From: Gammaproteobacteria bacterium
GTDB lineage: Bacteria; Pseudomonadota; Gammaproteobacteria; Pseudomonadales; Azotimanducaceae
Assembly: GCA_030432795.1 (NCBI GenBank)
Contig: JAUILW010000016.1
Location: 1 to 19,361 of the forward strand
DNA: 19,361 bases
Direction: 5' to 3'
Both the position numbers and the translations under genes were made by a program. Positions 6,920 to 14,517 of the stretch are shown piece after piece. The number at the start of each line of letters is the position of its first letter. Within the stretch, counting starts at the first letter, position 1. Under the pieces are notes generated by a model. The model saw only the letters and a program-made list of their open reading frames with translations, ran no database searches and was not told the DNA's origin.

Positions 6920-9076
6920 CTACAGCCGGATGTCGAGCGAGATTCGATAGCTGCGCGGCTCGCCGGGCTGGATCCACAGCGAGGAGAAGGAATTCGGATA
7001 CCAGGTCTCGTCCAGCAGGTTGTTGACATCCGCACGAACCGATATCCGGTCGCTTATCCTCAGCTCGCCAAACAGGTGCACCAACGTGTAGTCCGGCAGT
7101 TCGAACCGTGTTCCGACTTCACCGAGGCGGTCATCGACGTACAGCACACCGCCGCCGACACGCGCACTCAGACCGCGGAACGTCAGGTTCCGGGTCACCT
7201 GCAGTGCAAGCTGGTTTTCCGGGATGTTCAGCAAGCGATCCCCGGAATTGACGGGCAAGCCGAAATTCGGGTCGTTCACATCGTTACCCACTTCGGCGTC
7301 GACGTACGCATAAGAGAGCCAGAAATGCAGCCCGTCGGCAATCTCGCCGCTCAGATCCAGCTCGAATCCCTGGCTTTCTGCTTCGCCAATCGCCGCGAGT
7401 GTAAACGCGCTCGGATCGTCAACCACCAGAATATTGTCCTGTTTGATGCGGAAGAAAGCGGCATTTGCCGCCATGGCGCCATCGTTGAACGTCAGTTTGA
7501 CGCCAAGTTCCAGGGATTCGGTCTGGTTCGGATCGAAGCCATTGCCGTTGGCGTCCGCGCCGGACAGCGGCCGAAAGTTTTCGCCGTAGGTCGCGTAAAG
7601 GGCGACGGCTTCCGCCGCCCTGTACACCACGCCCAGCTGCGGGCTCCAGCGGCTCTCGTCGAGGCTCGACCTGCTGGCGCTGCGACGGTTATCCAACACC
7701 TGCTCGTAGTCGTCGTAGCGCACCCCGACACGCACATCGAACTGCTCGCCGATACTGATCTGGTCCTGCAGGTACACGCCCCTGGATTTCTGGGTTTCCA
7801 GGCGATCGGTCAGCGGCGCTGGCGTCGGCAGCGGAAAGGCGCCATACACGGGGTCGAATATGTTGATGGCCTGCAGTTCCTGAAGGGTGGACGCCGGACT
7901 GATGCCCGCCGCCCGGGCCCGCAGGAAAACCTGATCATTGTCGAACCTGTCGATGTCAGCCCCAACCATGAAGCGATGCGTGATACCGCCCGCGGTAAAA
8001 CGGCCACTGAGCTCCGCACGCAGCACCTCGTAGGTGGCGTCGTAGTCCCGATAGCGTCGTTGACGGGTCAGGGTCTGCCCGTCAGCCAGCGGCGTTGCGC
8101 GGCTGGTAATGAGCAGCTGGCGGCTGCCCGACAGTTCGGGTTCCGTGGAAAACCCCTGCAGCGATGTATCGCGATATCCTCCGCCGATCAGCAGGCTGAG
8201 ACTGTCGTTGAAGTCGTGCTGCAGCTCGATCTGATGGCCAAGAACTTCAGCCTGCATGGGGCCATCCCCAGGCTCGCCGAGAAATCGGTCCACAGGCAGC
8301 CGGTCGATGTCGCCGTCGACGCTGACGATACCCCGGTCGAACGGAATCTCCTGGTCGCTGTATTCCAGCTCGTAGCGCAGCTCCGTGCGATCGCTGAAAC
8401 GGATTGCCACCGACGGAGACAATCCGTGGCGCTCGGTTTCAATGGTGTCGCGGAAACTCTCCGCGTCTTCGAAGAACCCTGCCAGCCGCAACCCGACGTT
8501 CTCGCCAAACGTCGTCTGGTAGTCGATATCCGCCCTGTAGGTGGAAAAACGCCCGGCGCTGAGCCGCAAACGCCCTCCCGAATCGAAGGTCGGTCGCTTG
8601 GTGACGAGATTCACCGCACCACCGGGTTCACCCCGACCGAAAATCGCCGCGCGCGGCCCTTTGAGTACTTCCAAGGATTCGATGCCGGAAATATCCCGGG
8701 GGCCACCGAAGCCGCGGCCTGCGTTGAACCCGTTGACCAGATAGTTGCTCGGAAGGTTTTCATCACCTACGAACCCGCGAATGGCGAAGCTGTTCCACAA
8801 ACCGCCGAAGTTGTTCTGGCGAACGGCGGAAGCAGACAGGTCCAATGCCTGATTGATATTCAGCGCATTGGCATCTTCCAGCTGCTGGATGGAGATCCGC
8901 TGGTCTGCCTGCGGAATTTCCAGCGGGGCGAATTCCCCAATGTAGGCGCGCCGGCCCTGCACCACGATCTCTTCGGTAATGACGGCGTCGTCGGATGCGA
9001 ACACGCCTTCACCATGGGGGCCTGCAAGGGACATGCACAGCGCAGCGGCTGCGCAGCCACGAATATGTATTTTCAT
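6920..9076 (-). CDS. TonB-dependent siderophore-type outer-membrane receptor
   Basis: This 718-residue protein has an N-terminal export signal (about 1-28) and a TonB-box-like EEIVVQG near residue 35. The plug domain (about 45-160) carries the siderophore-receptor motifs SFAIRGF, IESLEVLKGPRAAIFGRGEPGGAVNLVTKRP (key residues KGP, GEPGG and TKRP). A 22-strand-type barrel follows to residue 718. There is no N-terminal signalling extension, so it is not a FecA-type transducer. The last residue is leucine in ISLDIRL, where most outer-membrane barrels end in phenylalanine. The family imports ferric siderophores and other metal chelates using the proton motive force through TonB. The ligand cannot be read from the sequence. 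It is the second gene of a run that continues into the ABC genes 9 bases downstream. The start is the ATG after a weak GAGAA ribosome site. Confidence 0.9.
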   Translation of the reverse strand: MKIHIRGCAAAALCMSLAGPHGEGVFASDDAVITEEIVVQGRRAYIGEFAPLEIPQADQRISIQQLEDANALNINQALDLSASAVRQNNFGGLWNSFAIRGFVGDENLPSNYLVNGFNAGRGFGGPRDISGIESLEVLKGPRAAIFGRGEPGGAVNLVTKRPTFDSGGRLRLSAGRFSTYRADIDYQTTFGENVGLRLAGFFEDAESFRDTIETERHGLSPSVAIRFSDRTELRYELEYSDQEIPFDRGIVSVDGDIDRLPVDRFLGEPGDGPMQAEVLGHQIELQHDFNDSLSLLIGGGYRDTSLQGFSTEPELSGSRQLLITSRATPLADGQTLTRQRRYRDYDATYEVLRAELSGRFTAGGITHRFMVGADIDRFDNDQVFLRARAAGISPASTLQELQAINIFDPVYGAFPLPTPAPLTDRLETQKSRGVYLQDQISIGEQFDVRVGVRYDDYEQVLDNRRSASRSSLDESRWSPQLGVVYRAAEAVALYATYGENFRPLSGADANGNGFDPNQTESLELGVKLTFNDGAMAANAAFFRIKQDNILVVDDPSAFTLAAIGEAESQGFELDLSGEIADGLHFWLSYAYVDAEVGNDVNDPNFGLPVNSGDRLLNIPENQLALQVTRNLTFRGLSARVGGGVLYVDDRLGEVGTRFELPDYTLVHLFGELRISDRISVRADVNNLLDETWYPNSFSSLWIQPGEPRSYRISLDIRL

Positions 9077-9151
9077 GTTTTCTCAATCTGTACGTACACC
9101 GAACGCCACGGCCTCGCCAGGAGGTCTCGCAGCAATGGAAAGGGGACGTCG

Positions 9152-9445
9152 TCAGATCGAGGGGGGGCCTGTGGGCGGGGGTCTGCAGGCCCAGGCATTC
9201 TTCGGCCAGGACCGGCGATCAGGCGGGGAGGTCAGCGTTTGTACACGCGGATCGAACGACCACGCGAAAGTGCTTTCAGGCGCCAGGCCGTGCTGTTCAT
9301 CGGAAAGCACCGCGAGACAGACCATACCGTTGTGCTCGTGCGGACCGCCGCCGTACTCGACAGCGTGTGCGAGGGACAGCCCATGGCCTGCCAGAAACAG
9401 GACCAGCCCAAGCCTCAGAACCCAACGATTACGGTAGCGTCGCAT
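9152..9445 (-). CDS. Small exported His-containing protein, DUF2946-like
   Basis: This 97-residue protein begins with a basic n-region (MRRYRNRW), a hydrophobic core (about 9-25) and a likely signal cleavage after SLAHA (about 24-28). The mature part starts with EYGGGPHEHNGMVCLAVL, with H36, H38 and C43 as possible metal ligands, then becomes proline-rich and ends PPPTGPPSI. The layout (short, secreted, His cluster and a cysteine just after the signal) resembles DUF2946 proteins often found next to TonB-dependent receptors, where a metal-related role is suspected. Similarity is by pattern only, and the usual paired cysteines are reduced to one. It precedes the receptor gene by 75 bases on the same strand and is probably the first gene of that operon. 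A GTG just before the ATG is an alternative start. Confidence 0.65.
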   Translation of the reverse strand: MRRYRNRWVLRLGLVLFLAGHGLSLAHAVEYGGGPHEHNGMVCLAVLSDEQHGLAPESTFAWSFDPRVQTLTSPPDRRSWPKNAWACRPPPTGPPSI

Positions 9446-9455
9446 CACGCGACCT

Positions 9456-9483
9456 ATTCTGCATGAACACCCGGCGCATGCAA
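9456..9483 (-). promoter_or_regulatory. Putative promoter of the receptor/ABC operon
   Basis: On the minus strand, TTGCAT (9483-9478) and CAGAAT (9461-9456) form a -35/-10 pair with a 16-base spacer. Each matches four of six consensus bases. It lies about 11 bases upstream of the DUF2946-like start. No recognisable Fur box overlaps it, so iron control is not supported. Confidence 0.35.
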
Positions 9484-9526
9484 CAGGCTGCATGACACAG
9501 AGGCTGACGGTGGGCGGTTCTGCATG
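9459..9526. repeat. Cluster of four GCATG repeats in a divergent promoter region
   Basis: GCATG occurs at 9461, 9476, 9490 and 9522. Three of the four copies extend to CTGCATG (starting 9459, 9488 and 9520) and two continue into similar tails (AACAC and ACAC). The cluster lies between the divergent DUF2946-like and amidohydrolase genes and overlaps the predicted minus-strand promoter. It may be a multi-site operator, but chance is possible with such a short unit. Confidence 0.35.
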
Positions 9527-9577
9527 CGGCGCGATGCGCTTCGCGGTACAGTCCCTCAACGCTTGCGGGAGATGGGG

Positions 9578-10957
9578 ATGCGTACAGGCTGGTTTGTCGT
9601 CGCCACGTGCTTGCTGGCCGGCTGCGTCACGCCGCCGGATAACGATGCGGTAACGGTGATTGCCAACGTCACCGTCGTGGACGCGGTGCAGGGCGCGGTG
9701 CCCGGCCGGCGCGTGGTCGTGCGCGGCGACCGGATCGTCGAGGTGGGAGCGCAATCCGGTCCTGTTGCGGCGGATGAAACCGACGGCAGCGGCCGCTTCC
9801 TGATGCCGGGGCTCTGGGACATGCACGTGCATTACCTGTACGACGCCGATCTGACCGAGCACATGGCCGACCTGTTTCTGCGCTGGGGCGTTACCAGCGT
9901 GCGCGACACGGGTGGTGAGCTGGCCGGCATGCAGCGCGTGCGACGGGTGCTCGCCGAGCGCCGGCAACCGAGCCCCCGTTTGTACTTCTCCGGCCCTCTG
10001 CTCGACGGCAAGCACGTGGTATACGACGGCGGCCGTGCCGCCACGCCGCCGCTCGGAACCCCAGTACCCGATGAGCGCACCGCACGGGCCCGGGTACGGG
10101 AAATGGCCGAGGGCGGTGCCAGCTTCATCAAGATATACGAGATGGTCTCCGTCGACGTGTTCCTCACCATGGTGGACGAGGCCCGCGCGCTCGGCCTGCC
10201 GATCGCCGCCCACATACCGCTGTCCATGACCGCGGACGTGGCAGGCCCGGAAGTGGACTCCATGGAGCACCTGCGAAACATCGAGCTCGCCTGCGCCGGC
10301 AACTGGCAATCCCTGCACCTGGCACGCATGTCGCACCTGACCAGTGGCGCCGAAACGGGCTACGAGCTGCGCAGCGACCTGCACCGCGCCCAGCGCCTTC
10401 CGGCCATCGCCGCTTACGACGAAGTGCAGTGCGCGCACGTGCTCGAGAAACTGCGCGGCACGCTGCAGGTCCCCACCCTGCGACTGAACGGCATCGGATT
10501 GCAGAACCCGGCGGACCGAACGGACTGGAACATCGCCCTGGGCGGACTGCCGCGTGCTGTGCAGACGCGCTGGCTGGGAGCGATTGCCGCAGCGCGCGCG
10601 GGGCTGAACCAGGGCAACGACACCTTCGGCCGCTGGAGCCTCGACCTCGTGGCGCGCATGCGCGACGCCGGCGTGCCCATCGCCGCGGGCACCGACACGC
10701 CCATCGGTTTCGCCGTGCCCGGCTACAGCCTGCACAACGAGCTGGACATGCTGGTGCGCGCCGGCCTGACCACACAGCAGGCACTTGCCGCCGCAACCAC
10801 AGCCCCGCCCCGGTTTTTCGGCTTTACCGATGAGGGGCAGATAGCGCCGGGCATGCGCGCGGATCTCGTGCTGCTCGAAGCCAATCCGCTGGAAGATATC
10901 ACCCATACCCGCCGCATCGAGCGCGTCATGGTGGGTGGTCGCTGGGTACCGCGCTGA
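9578..10957 (+). CDS. Amidohydrolase, imidazolonepropionase-like family, putative lipoprotein
   Basis: This 459-residue metal-dependent hydrolase has a lipoprotein signal: residues 1-15 end in the lipobox LLAGC with C16 as the lipidation site, so it is probably anchored in the envelope. The TIM-barrel metal ligands are H83 and H85 (MHVH), K185 (FIKIY, the likely carbamylated lysine), H212 and H231, and D373 (AAGTDTP). This set fits the binuclear amidohydrolase group that includes Xaa-Pro and Xaa-Arg dipeptidases and imidazolonepropionase-like proteins. The exact substrate is unknown. The start at 9578 was chosen over in-frame ATGs at 9524 and 9572 because GGGAG lies 7 bases before it and the shorter form has a clean signal. 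Sixty-three bases separate it from a symporter gene on the same strand. Confidence 0.82.
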   Translation: MRTGWFVVATCLLAGCVTPPDNDAVTVIANVTVVDAVQGAVPGRRVVVRGDRIVEVGAQSGPVAADETDGSGRFLMPGLWDMHVHYLYDADLTEHMADLFLRWGVTSVRDTGGELAGMQRVRRVLAERRQPSPRLYFSGPLLDGKHVVYDGGRAATPPLGTPVPDERTARARVREMAEGGASFIKIYEMVSVDVFLTMVDEARALGLPIAAHIPLSMTADVAGPEVDSMEHLRNIELACAGNWQSLHLARMSHLTSGAETGYELRSDLHRAQRLPAIAAYDEVQCAHVLEKLRGTLQVPTLRLNGIGLQNPADRTDWNIALGGLPRAVQTRWLGAIAAARAGLNQGNDTFGRWSLDLVARMRDAGVPIAAGTDTPIGFAVPGYSLHNELDMLVRAGLTTQQALAAATTAPPRFFGFTDEGQIAPGMRADLVLLEANPLEDITHTRRIERVMVGGRWVPR

Positions 10958-10986
10958 GAACACAACATCGCACACCGCGACAGGCT

Positions 10987-10992
10987 TACAAT
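10987..10992 (+). promoter_or_regulatory. Possible -10 element before the symporter pair
   Basis: TACAAT matches the -10 consensus at five of six bases and lies 28 bases before the symporter start at 11021. No convincing -35 is visible at the right distance, so the pair may instead be read through from the amidohydrolase gene. Confidence 0.3.
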
Positions 10993-11020
10993 CATTCGCA
11001 CCTGGGGGGAACGCTGCACC

Positions 11021-12463
11021 ATGACGGAGACCAAAAAAACACCGCCCCGGCTGTCGATCTGGATGAAGACCGCCTACGGGTTCGGCTCAGTGGCATACGG
11101 TGTAAAGAACAACGGCTTCGACTACTTCCTGCTGTTGTTCTACAGCCAGGTCATTGGCCTGGATGCGCGCCTGGTGGGCATCGCCATCACCACCGCGCTG
11201 GTCTTCGACGCCCTGAGCGACCCGATCGTCGGCTACTGGTCGGACAATTTCCGTTCCCGCTGGGGTCGGCGCCATCCGTTCATGTACATATCCATGGCGC
11301 CCGTGGCGCTGAGCTACTTTCTGCTCTGGAACCCGCCGCTCGAATGGTCCGAGACCGGACTGTTCTGGTACCTGCTGGTGCTGGCGGTGTTCATCCGCAC
11401 GTTCATCACGCTTTACGAAACCCCGAGCTCAGCCCTCGCGCCGGAATTGACCGACGACTACTTCGAGCGCAGCTCGCTGCTGAGTTTCCGCTACTACTTC
11501 GGCTGGACCGGCGGCAATGCCATGACGGTGATGATGTTTTTCTTCATCTTCCCGGCGCTGGCAACCGCCACGATTCCCGACGGACGCTTCAACCGTGAGA
11601 GCTACGAGATACTCGGCATTACCGGTTCCGTGCTGATCTTCATATCCATATTCGCCTCGGCGCTGGGCACCCACGCGCGCATACCGCACCTGAAACCACC
11701 ACCGGCGGCGCGGCGCATGACGCTGGGCACCATCTTCAGGGAGATCTTCGAAACGCTTTCCAACCGATCATTCGTCGCCCTGTTCATCGGCGCGCTGCTG
11801 GGCGCCATCGCCACGGGGCTTGCAGCCGCCCTGTCGTTCTACTTCTACACCTACTTCTGGGAATTCAGCTCCAGAGATACGGGCATCATCACCATGGGTG
11901 TGTTCGTCGCCGCGATCATCGGCTTCCTTCTGGCGCCCATCGTCACGCGGAAAATGGGCAAGAAGCGCGGTGCCATGGTGACCGGCCTGGTCGCCTTCAT
12001 CGGCGCGCCGCTGCCGATCTTTCTGCGCCTGATCGGCGTGCTCCCGGACAACGGCTCGCCGTTCGTCTTCTGGTTCGTGTTCATCACCGGCGTGCTGGAT
12101 GTCGGCCTCATCATCTGCTTCCAGATCCTCTACTCCTCCATGACCGCCGACCTCGTCGAGCAGGCAGAGCTGAAAACCGGCAGGCGCTCGGAAGGCATCT
12201 TCTTCTCCACCGTCACATTCATCCGCAAGAGCGTGCAGGGCCTCGGCCTCATGGTCGCTTCGTTCGTGCTGTATCTCGCGGACTTTCCGGCAGGCGCCAC
12301 CGCGGACCAGGTTTCCGAGGAATCGGTGTGGCTGCTTGGCGCCTACTATGTGCCGACGATCCTGGCGCTCTGGCTCAGCATGATGGCGGTAATATCCCTG
12401 TACCGGCTCAACCAGGACGAGCACGAGGAAAACCTGCGACAACTGGCCGCGAACAGACCATAG
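11021..12463 (+). CDS. MFS symporter, GPH/MelB type (first of tandem pair)
   Basis: This 480-residue inner-membrane carrier has about 12 helices. It belongs to the glycoside-pentoside-hexuronide cation symporter family, shown by FDALSDPIVGYWSDN (about 65-79) followed by the loop RSRWGRRHPFM, and by YETPSSALAPELTDDY, the MelB-type signature. Members couple sugar or glycoside uptake to Na+ or H+, but many environmental homologues have unknown substrates. GGGGGGAA lies 11 bases before the ATG. The stop TAG shares its last base with the GTG start of a second family member, so the two are translated together. There is no glycosidase gene in the window, so a non-sugar substrate, perhaps related to the amidohydrolase next door, is possible. 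Confidence 0.88.
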   Translation: MTETKKTPPRLSIWMKTAYGFGSVAYGVKNNGFDYFLLLFYSQVIGLDARLVGIAITTALVFDALSDPIVGYWSDNFRSRWGRRHPFMYISMAPVALSYFLLWNPPLEWSETGLFWYLLVLAVFIRTFITLYETPSSALAPELTDDYFERSSLLSFRYYFGWTGGNAMTVMMFFFIFPALATATIPDGRFNRESYEILGITGSVLIFISIFASALGTHARIPHLKPPPAARRMTLGTIFREIFETLSNRSFVALFIGALLGAIATGLAAALSFYFYTYFWEFSSRDTGIITMGVFVAAIIGFLLAPIVTRKMGKKRGAMVTGLVAFIGAPLPIFLRLIGVLPDNGSPFVFWFVFITGVLDVGLIICFQILYSSMTADLVEQAELKTGRRSEGIFFSTVTFIRKSVQGLGLMVASFVLYLADFPAGATADQVSEESVWLLGAYYVPTILALWLSMMAVISLYRLNQDEHEENLRQLAANRP

Positions 12464-13902
12464 TGGGCGCAGCCTCTGCGGTCCCCTTGAGGACCAAACT
12501 GGCGTTTGGCATCGGCGCCGCCGGCGAAAGCATCGCCACCTTTGCTTTCGCGACGTTCACGTTCTTCTATTACAACCAGGTGCTCGGGCTCTCCGGCACG
12601 CTGGCGGGGCTGGCAACAACCATCAGCCTCGTGTTCGACGCCGTGTCAGACCCCCTGGTGGGCGCCATCTCCGACCGCTGGCGTTCCCGCTTCGGACGTC
12701 GCCATCCGTTCATGCTCGTCGCCGCGGTACCGCTGGGCATTGTCGTGTTCTGCATCTTCTCACCGCCGGCGGACCTCGAAGGTTGGTCGTTGTTCGCCTG
12801 GTTCACCTGCTTTTCCGTCCTCATGCGCCTGTTCGTCACCGTGTTCAGCGTGCCGCACCTGGCGCTCGGCGCCGAGCTGTCTGAAGACTACCTGCAACGC
12901 TCGACGATCATGAGCTACAACGCCGTGTTCGGCTGGGTCGGCGGTGCCGGCATCTTCCTCATCGCCAATCTCTTCTACTTTCGCAAGACGCCCGAGTTCG
13001 ACAACGGTCTGCTCAACGGCGCGGCCTATTCGGCGTTTGGCCTCAGCGCCAGCCTGCTCATCACGTCGCTGCTGCTGGCTTGCGTGTGGTTCACCCGCGA
13101 CAGAATTCCTTTGCTGCCGCCGGTACGCGACGACACGCTCGGTATGAAACCAGCACGAATGCTTCAGGAATTCGCCGAGGTTCTGAAGAACCGCAACTAC
13201 CTCATGCTGTTGCTGGGCCTGTTCTTCCTGGCGCTCACCCTCGGCACCCAGGCCACGATCAACATGCACATGAACACCTACTTCTGGGAGCTGGTACCCG
13301 CGGAGCTCGCCTGGTTTCCGCTTGGGTCCGGTGCGGGGTTCATCCTTGCGTTCATGATGACCAGGCGCCTGCACGGGTTGTTTGACAAGCGCGGCACCGC
13401 CGTTGGCGCGCTGCTGTTTCTCACCTTCTTCGCCACCGCACCGGTGGTCGGCCGTCTGCTGGGATTCATGCCCGACAACGATCACGCTGCCCTGCTGCCG
13501 ATCATCGTCACCTTTTCCGGGGCGAGCTACGGCACCTTCGCCGTGCTCAACATCTCCGTCATGTCGATGCTTGCCGACGTCGCCGATCAGCACGAGCTGC
13601 ACACCGGCACGCGCCGGGAAGGCATCTTCTATTCGGCGCGCACGTTCTTCTCGAAAGCAACCTCGGCGCTGGGCCACCTCGTTGGCGGTATCGCCATCGA
13701 CGTCATCGGTTTTCCAACTGGCGCAAAGCCAGGCGAAGTGCCCGAAGACATGATCTTCCAACTCGGCCTTCTGGACGGCCCGATCGCCATCATCCCCACG
13801 GTGATTGCCATTTTCTTCTACAGACGCTACGCCATTACCAGGGAAGAACACGCATCGGTGCGCCGGCAACTCGACCGATCGAGGGCCGCGCGGATTGCGT
13901 AG
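12463..13902 (+). CDS. MFS symporter, GPH/MelB type (second of tandem pair)
   Basis: This carrier of about 479 residues has the same family signatures as its neighbour: FDAVSDPLVGAISDRW, then RSRFGRRHPFM, and SVPHLALGAELSEDY. It appears to be a diverged tandem duplicate. The start is taken as the GTG at 12463, which overlaps the upstream stop (TAGTG) and gives a short polar N-terminus before the first helix. An in-frame ATG at 12328 would bury 45 residues in the upstream gene and is unlikely. A TTG at 12487 is a second alternative. No good ribosome site is visible, which fits coupled translation. About 206 bases without a gene follow before the DUF1330 gene. I see no clear promoter or terminator in them. 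Confidence 0.86.
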   Translation: MGAASAVPLRTKLAFGIGAAGESIATFAFATFTFFYYNQVLGLSGTLAGLATTISLVFDAVSDPLVGAISDRWRSRFGRRHPFMLVAAVPLGIVVFCIFSPPADLEGWSLFAWFTCFSVLMRLFVTVFSVPHLALGAELSEDYLQRSTIMSYNAVFGWVGGAGIFLIANLFYFRKTPEFDNGLLNGAAYSAFGLSASLLITSLLLACVWFTRDRIPLLPPVRDDTLGMKPARMLQEFAEVLKNRNYLMLLLGLFFLALTLGTQATINMHMNTYFWELVPAELAWFPLGSGAGFILAFMMTRRLHGLFDKRGTAVGALLFLTFFATAPVVGRLLGFMPDNDHAALLPIIVTFSGASYGTFAVLNISVMSMLADVADQHELHTGTRREGIFYSARTFFSKATSALGHLVGGIAIDVIGFPTGAKPGEVPEDMIFQLGLLDGPIAIIPTVIAIFFYRRYAITREEHASVRRQLDRSRAARIA

Positions 13903-14108
13903 CCATGTTGCAGCGCGAACGCGCGATTCGAGCTGCGCACAGGCATCCGTCGCAGCCGCGTCAATCAGCCGCTGCGGGCAAGCTCAACGCCGCAAGAATC
14001 CTCGCATCGTTCAACACGCTTTGGTGCTCGATGACCTCGTTAGACAGAGCGAGCGGCGCTGGCCGATATGCTACCTTCACTTCGCACTCGATCAACCTGG
14101 AGAAGCCA

Positions 14109-14402
14109 ATGACGGTATTCATCGTTGCACGAATCGATATCCGCGATCGCAGCGGCTACGCCGAGTACGAGCAACGCTTCATGGGCATATTCGAATGCCA
14201 CCCGGGAACGCTTCTGGCGGTGAGCGAAGACCCCGAAGTGCTGGAGGGCAGCTGGCCCGCAACGCGCACAGTGCTCATCTCGTTTCCAGACCGTGACGCT
14301 GCTCTTGCCTGGTACAGATCCAGGGACTATCAGGAAATCCTGCAGCATCGCCTCAGCGCGTCCAGCGCTGACATCGCTCTGCTCGAGGGGCTGGCAACGT
14401 AA
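14109..14402 (+). CDS. DUF1330 family protein
   Basis: This 97-residue soluble protein starts MTVFIVARIDIRDRSGYAEY, with later blocks GTLLAVSEDPEVLEG and LISFPDRDAALAWYRSRDYQ. This is the DUF1330 pattern, a ferredoxin-like (dimeric alpha-beta barrel) fold. The ASxxYQ-like block near the end (RDYQEIL) is typical. No biochemical role is established for the family, though members often sit in catabolic clusters. The ATG at 14109 was chosen because GGAG lies 6 bases upstream; the in-frame extension to 13905 does not resemble the family. The next gene follows after 115 bases that hold an operator-promoter region, so it is probably transcribed separately from the deacylase. Confidence 0.85.
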   Translation: MTVFIVARIDIRDRSGYAEYEQRFMGIFECHPGTLLAVSEDPEVLEGSWPATRTVLISFPDRDAALAWYRSRDYQEILQHRLSASSADIALLEGLAT

Positions 14403-14430
14403 CACCCGTTCGCCGTGGAAACCTGCGGCA

Positions 14431-14459
14431 ATGACATCCCACCAGCGGAATGATATTTT
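14431..14459 (+). promoter_or_regulatory. Predicted promoter of the deacylase-regulator operon
   Basis: ATGACA (14431-14436, five of six to the -35 consensus) and TATTTT (14454-14459, four of six to the -10) are separated by exactly 17 bases. Transcription would begin near 14466, inside or just after the overlapping inverted repeat at 14455-14472. A repressor bound there would block this promoter. This placement also argues against the longer in-frame starts at 14293 and 14431 for the downstream gene. Confidence 0.45.
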
Positions 14460-14472
14460 CGATTTGGAAAAC
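14455..14472. promoter_or_regulatory. Operator O1, degenerate copy of the XRE-cupin inverted repeat
   Basis: ATTTTCGATTTGGAAAAC has a left half identical to that of the perfect palindrome at 16669-16686 and a right half matching at six of eight bases. It covers the -10 of the predicted promoter and precedes the deacylase and the XRE-cupin gene. Proposed site for autoregulation by that regulator. Confidence 0.6.
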
Positions 14473-14517
14473 AGCAGCACGCGTGTTCGCATGAAAACCC
14501 GTCCCGTAAATCCATCA

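Noticed and set aside
8637..8646. CGAAAAT half-site resembling the XRE-cupin operator
   Set aside because: It is a single half-site inside the receptor coding region, with no inverted partner.
6200..9466. A 1088-codon open frame on the plus strand opposite the receptor and ABC genes
   Set aside because: It lies antisense to genes with clear domain motifs. Its translation has no recognisable domain, is rich in Arg, His and Gln, and is explained by GC-rich codon use that suppresses stops on the opposite strand.
9446..9577. Fur box or other iron-control site before the receptor operon
   Set aside because: No sequence close to the Fur consensus was found in either direction, so iron regulation is not claimed.
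9446..10975. Long upstream extension of the DUF2946-like frame, opposite the amidohydrolase gene
   Set aside because: Only the last 97 residues have a signal peptide and protein-like pattern. The rest is antisense to a strongly supported amidohydrolase.
14293..14517. Upstream in-frame starts (14293 and 14431) for the deacylase
   Set aside because: They would place the DUF1330 gene end, the predicted promoter and operator O1 inside the coding region and would bury the signal peptide.
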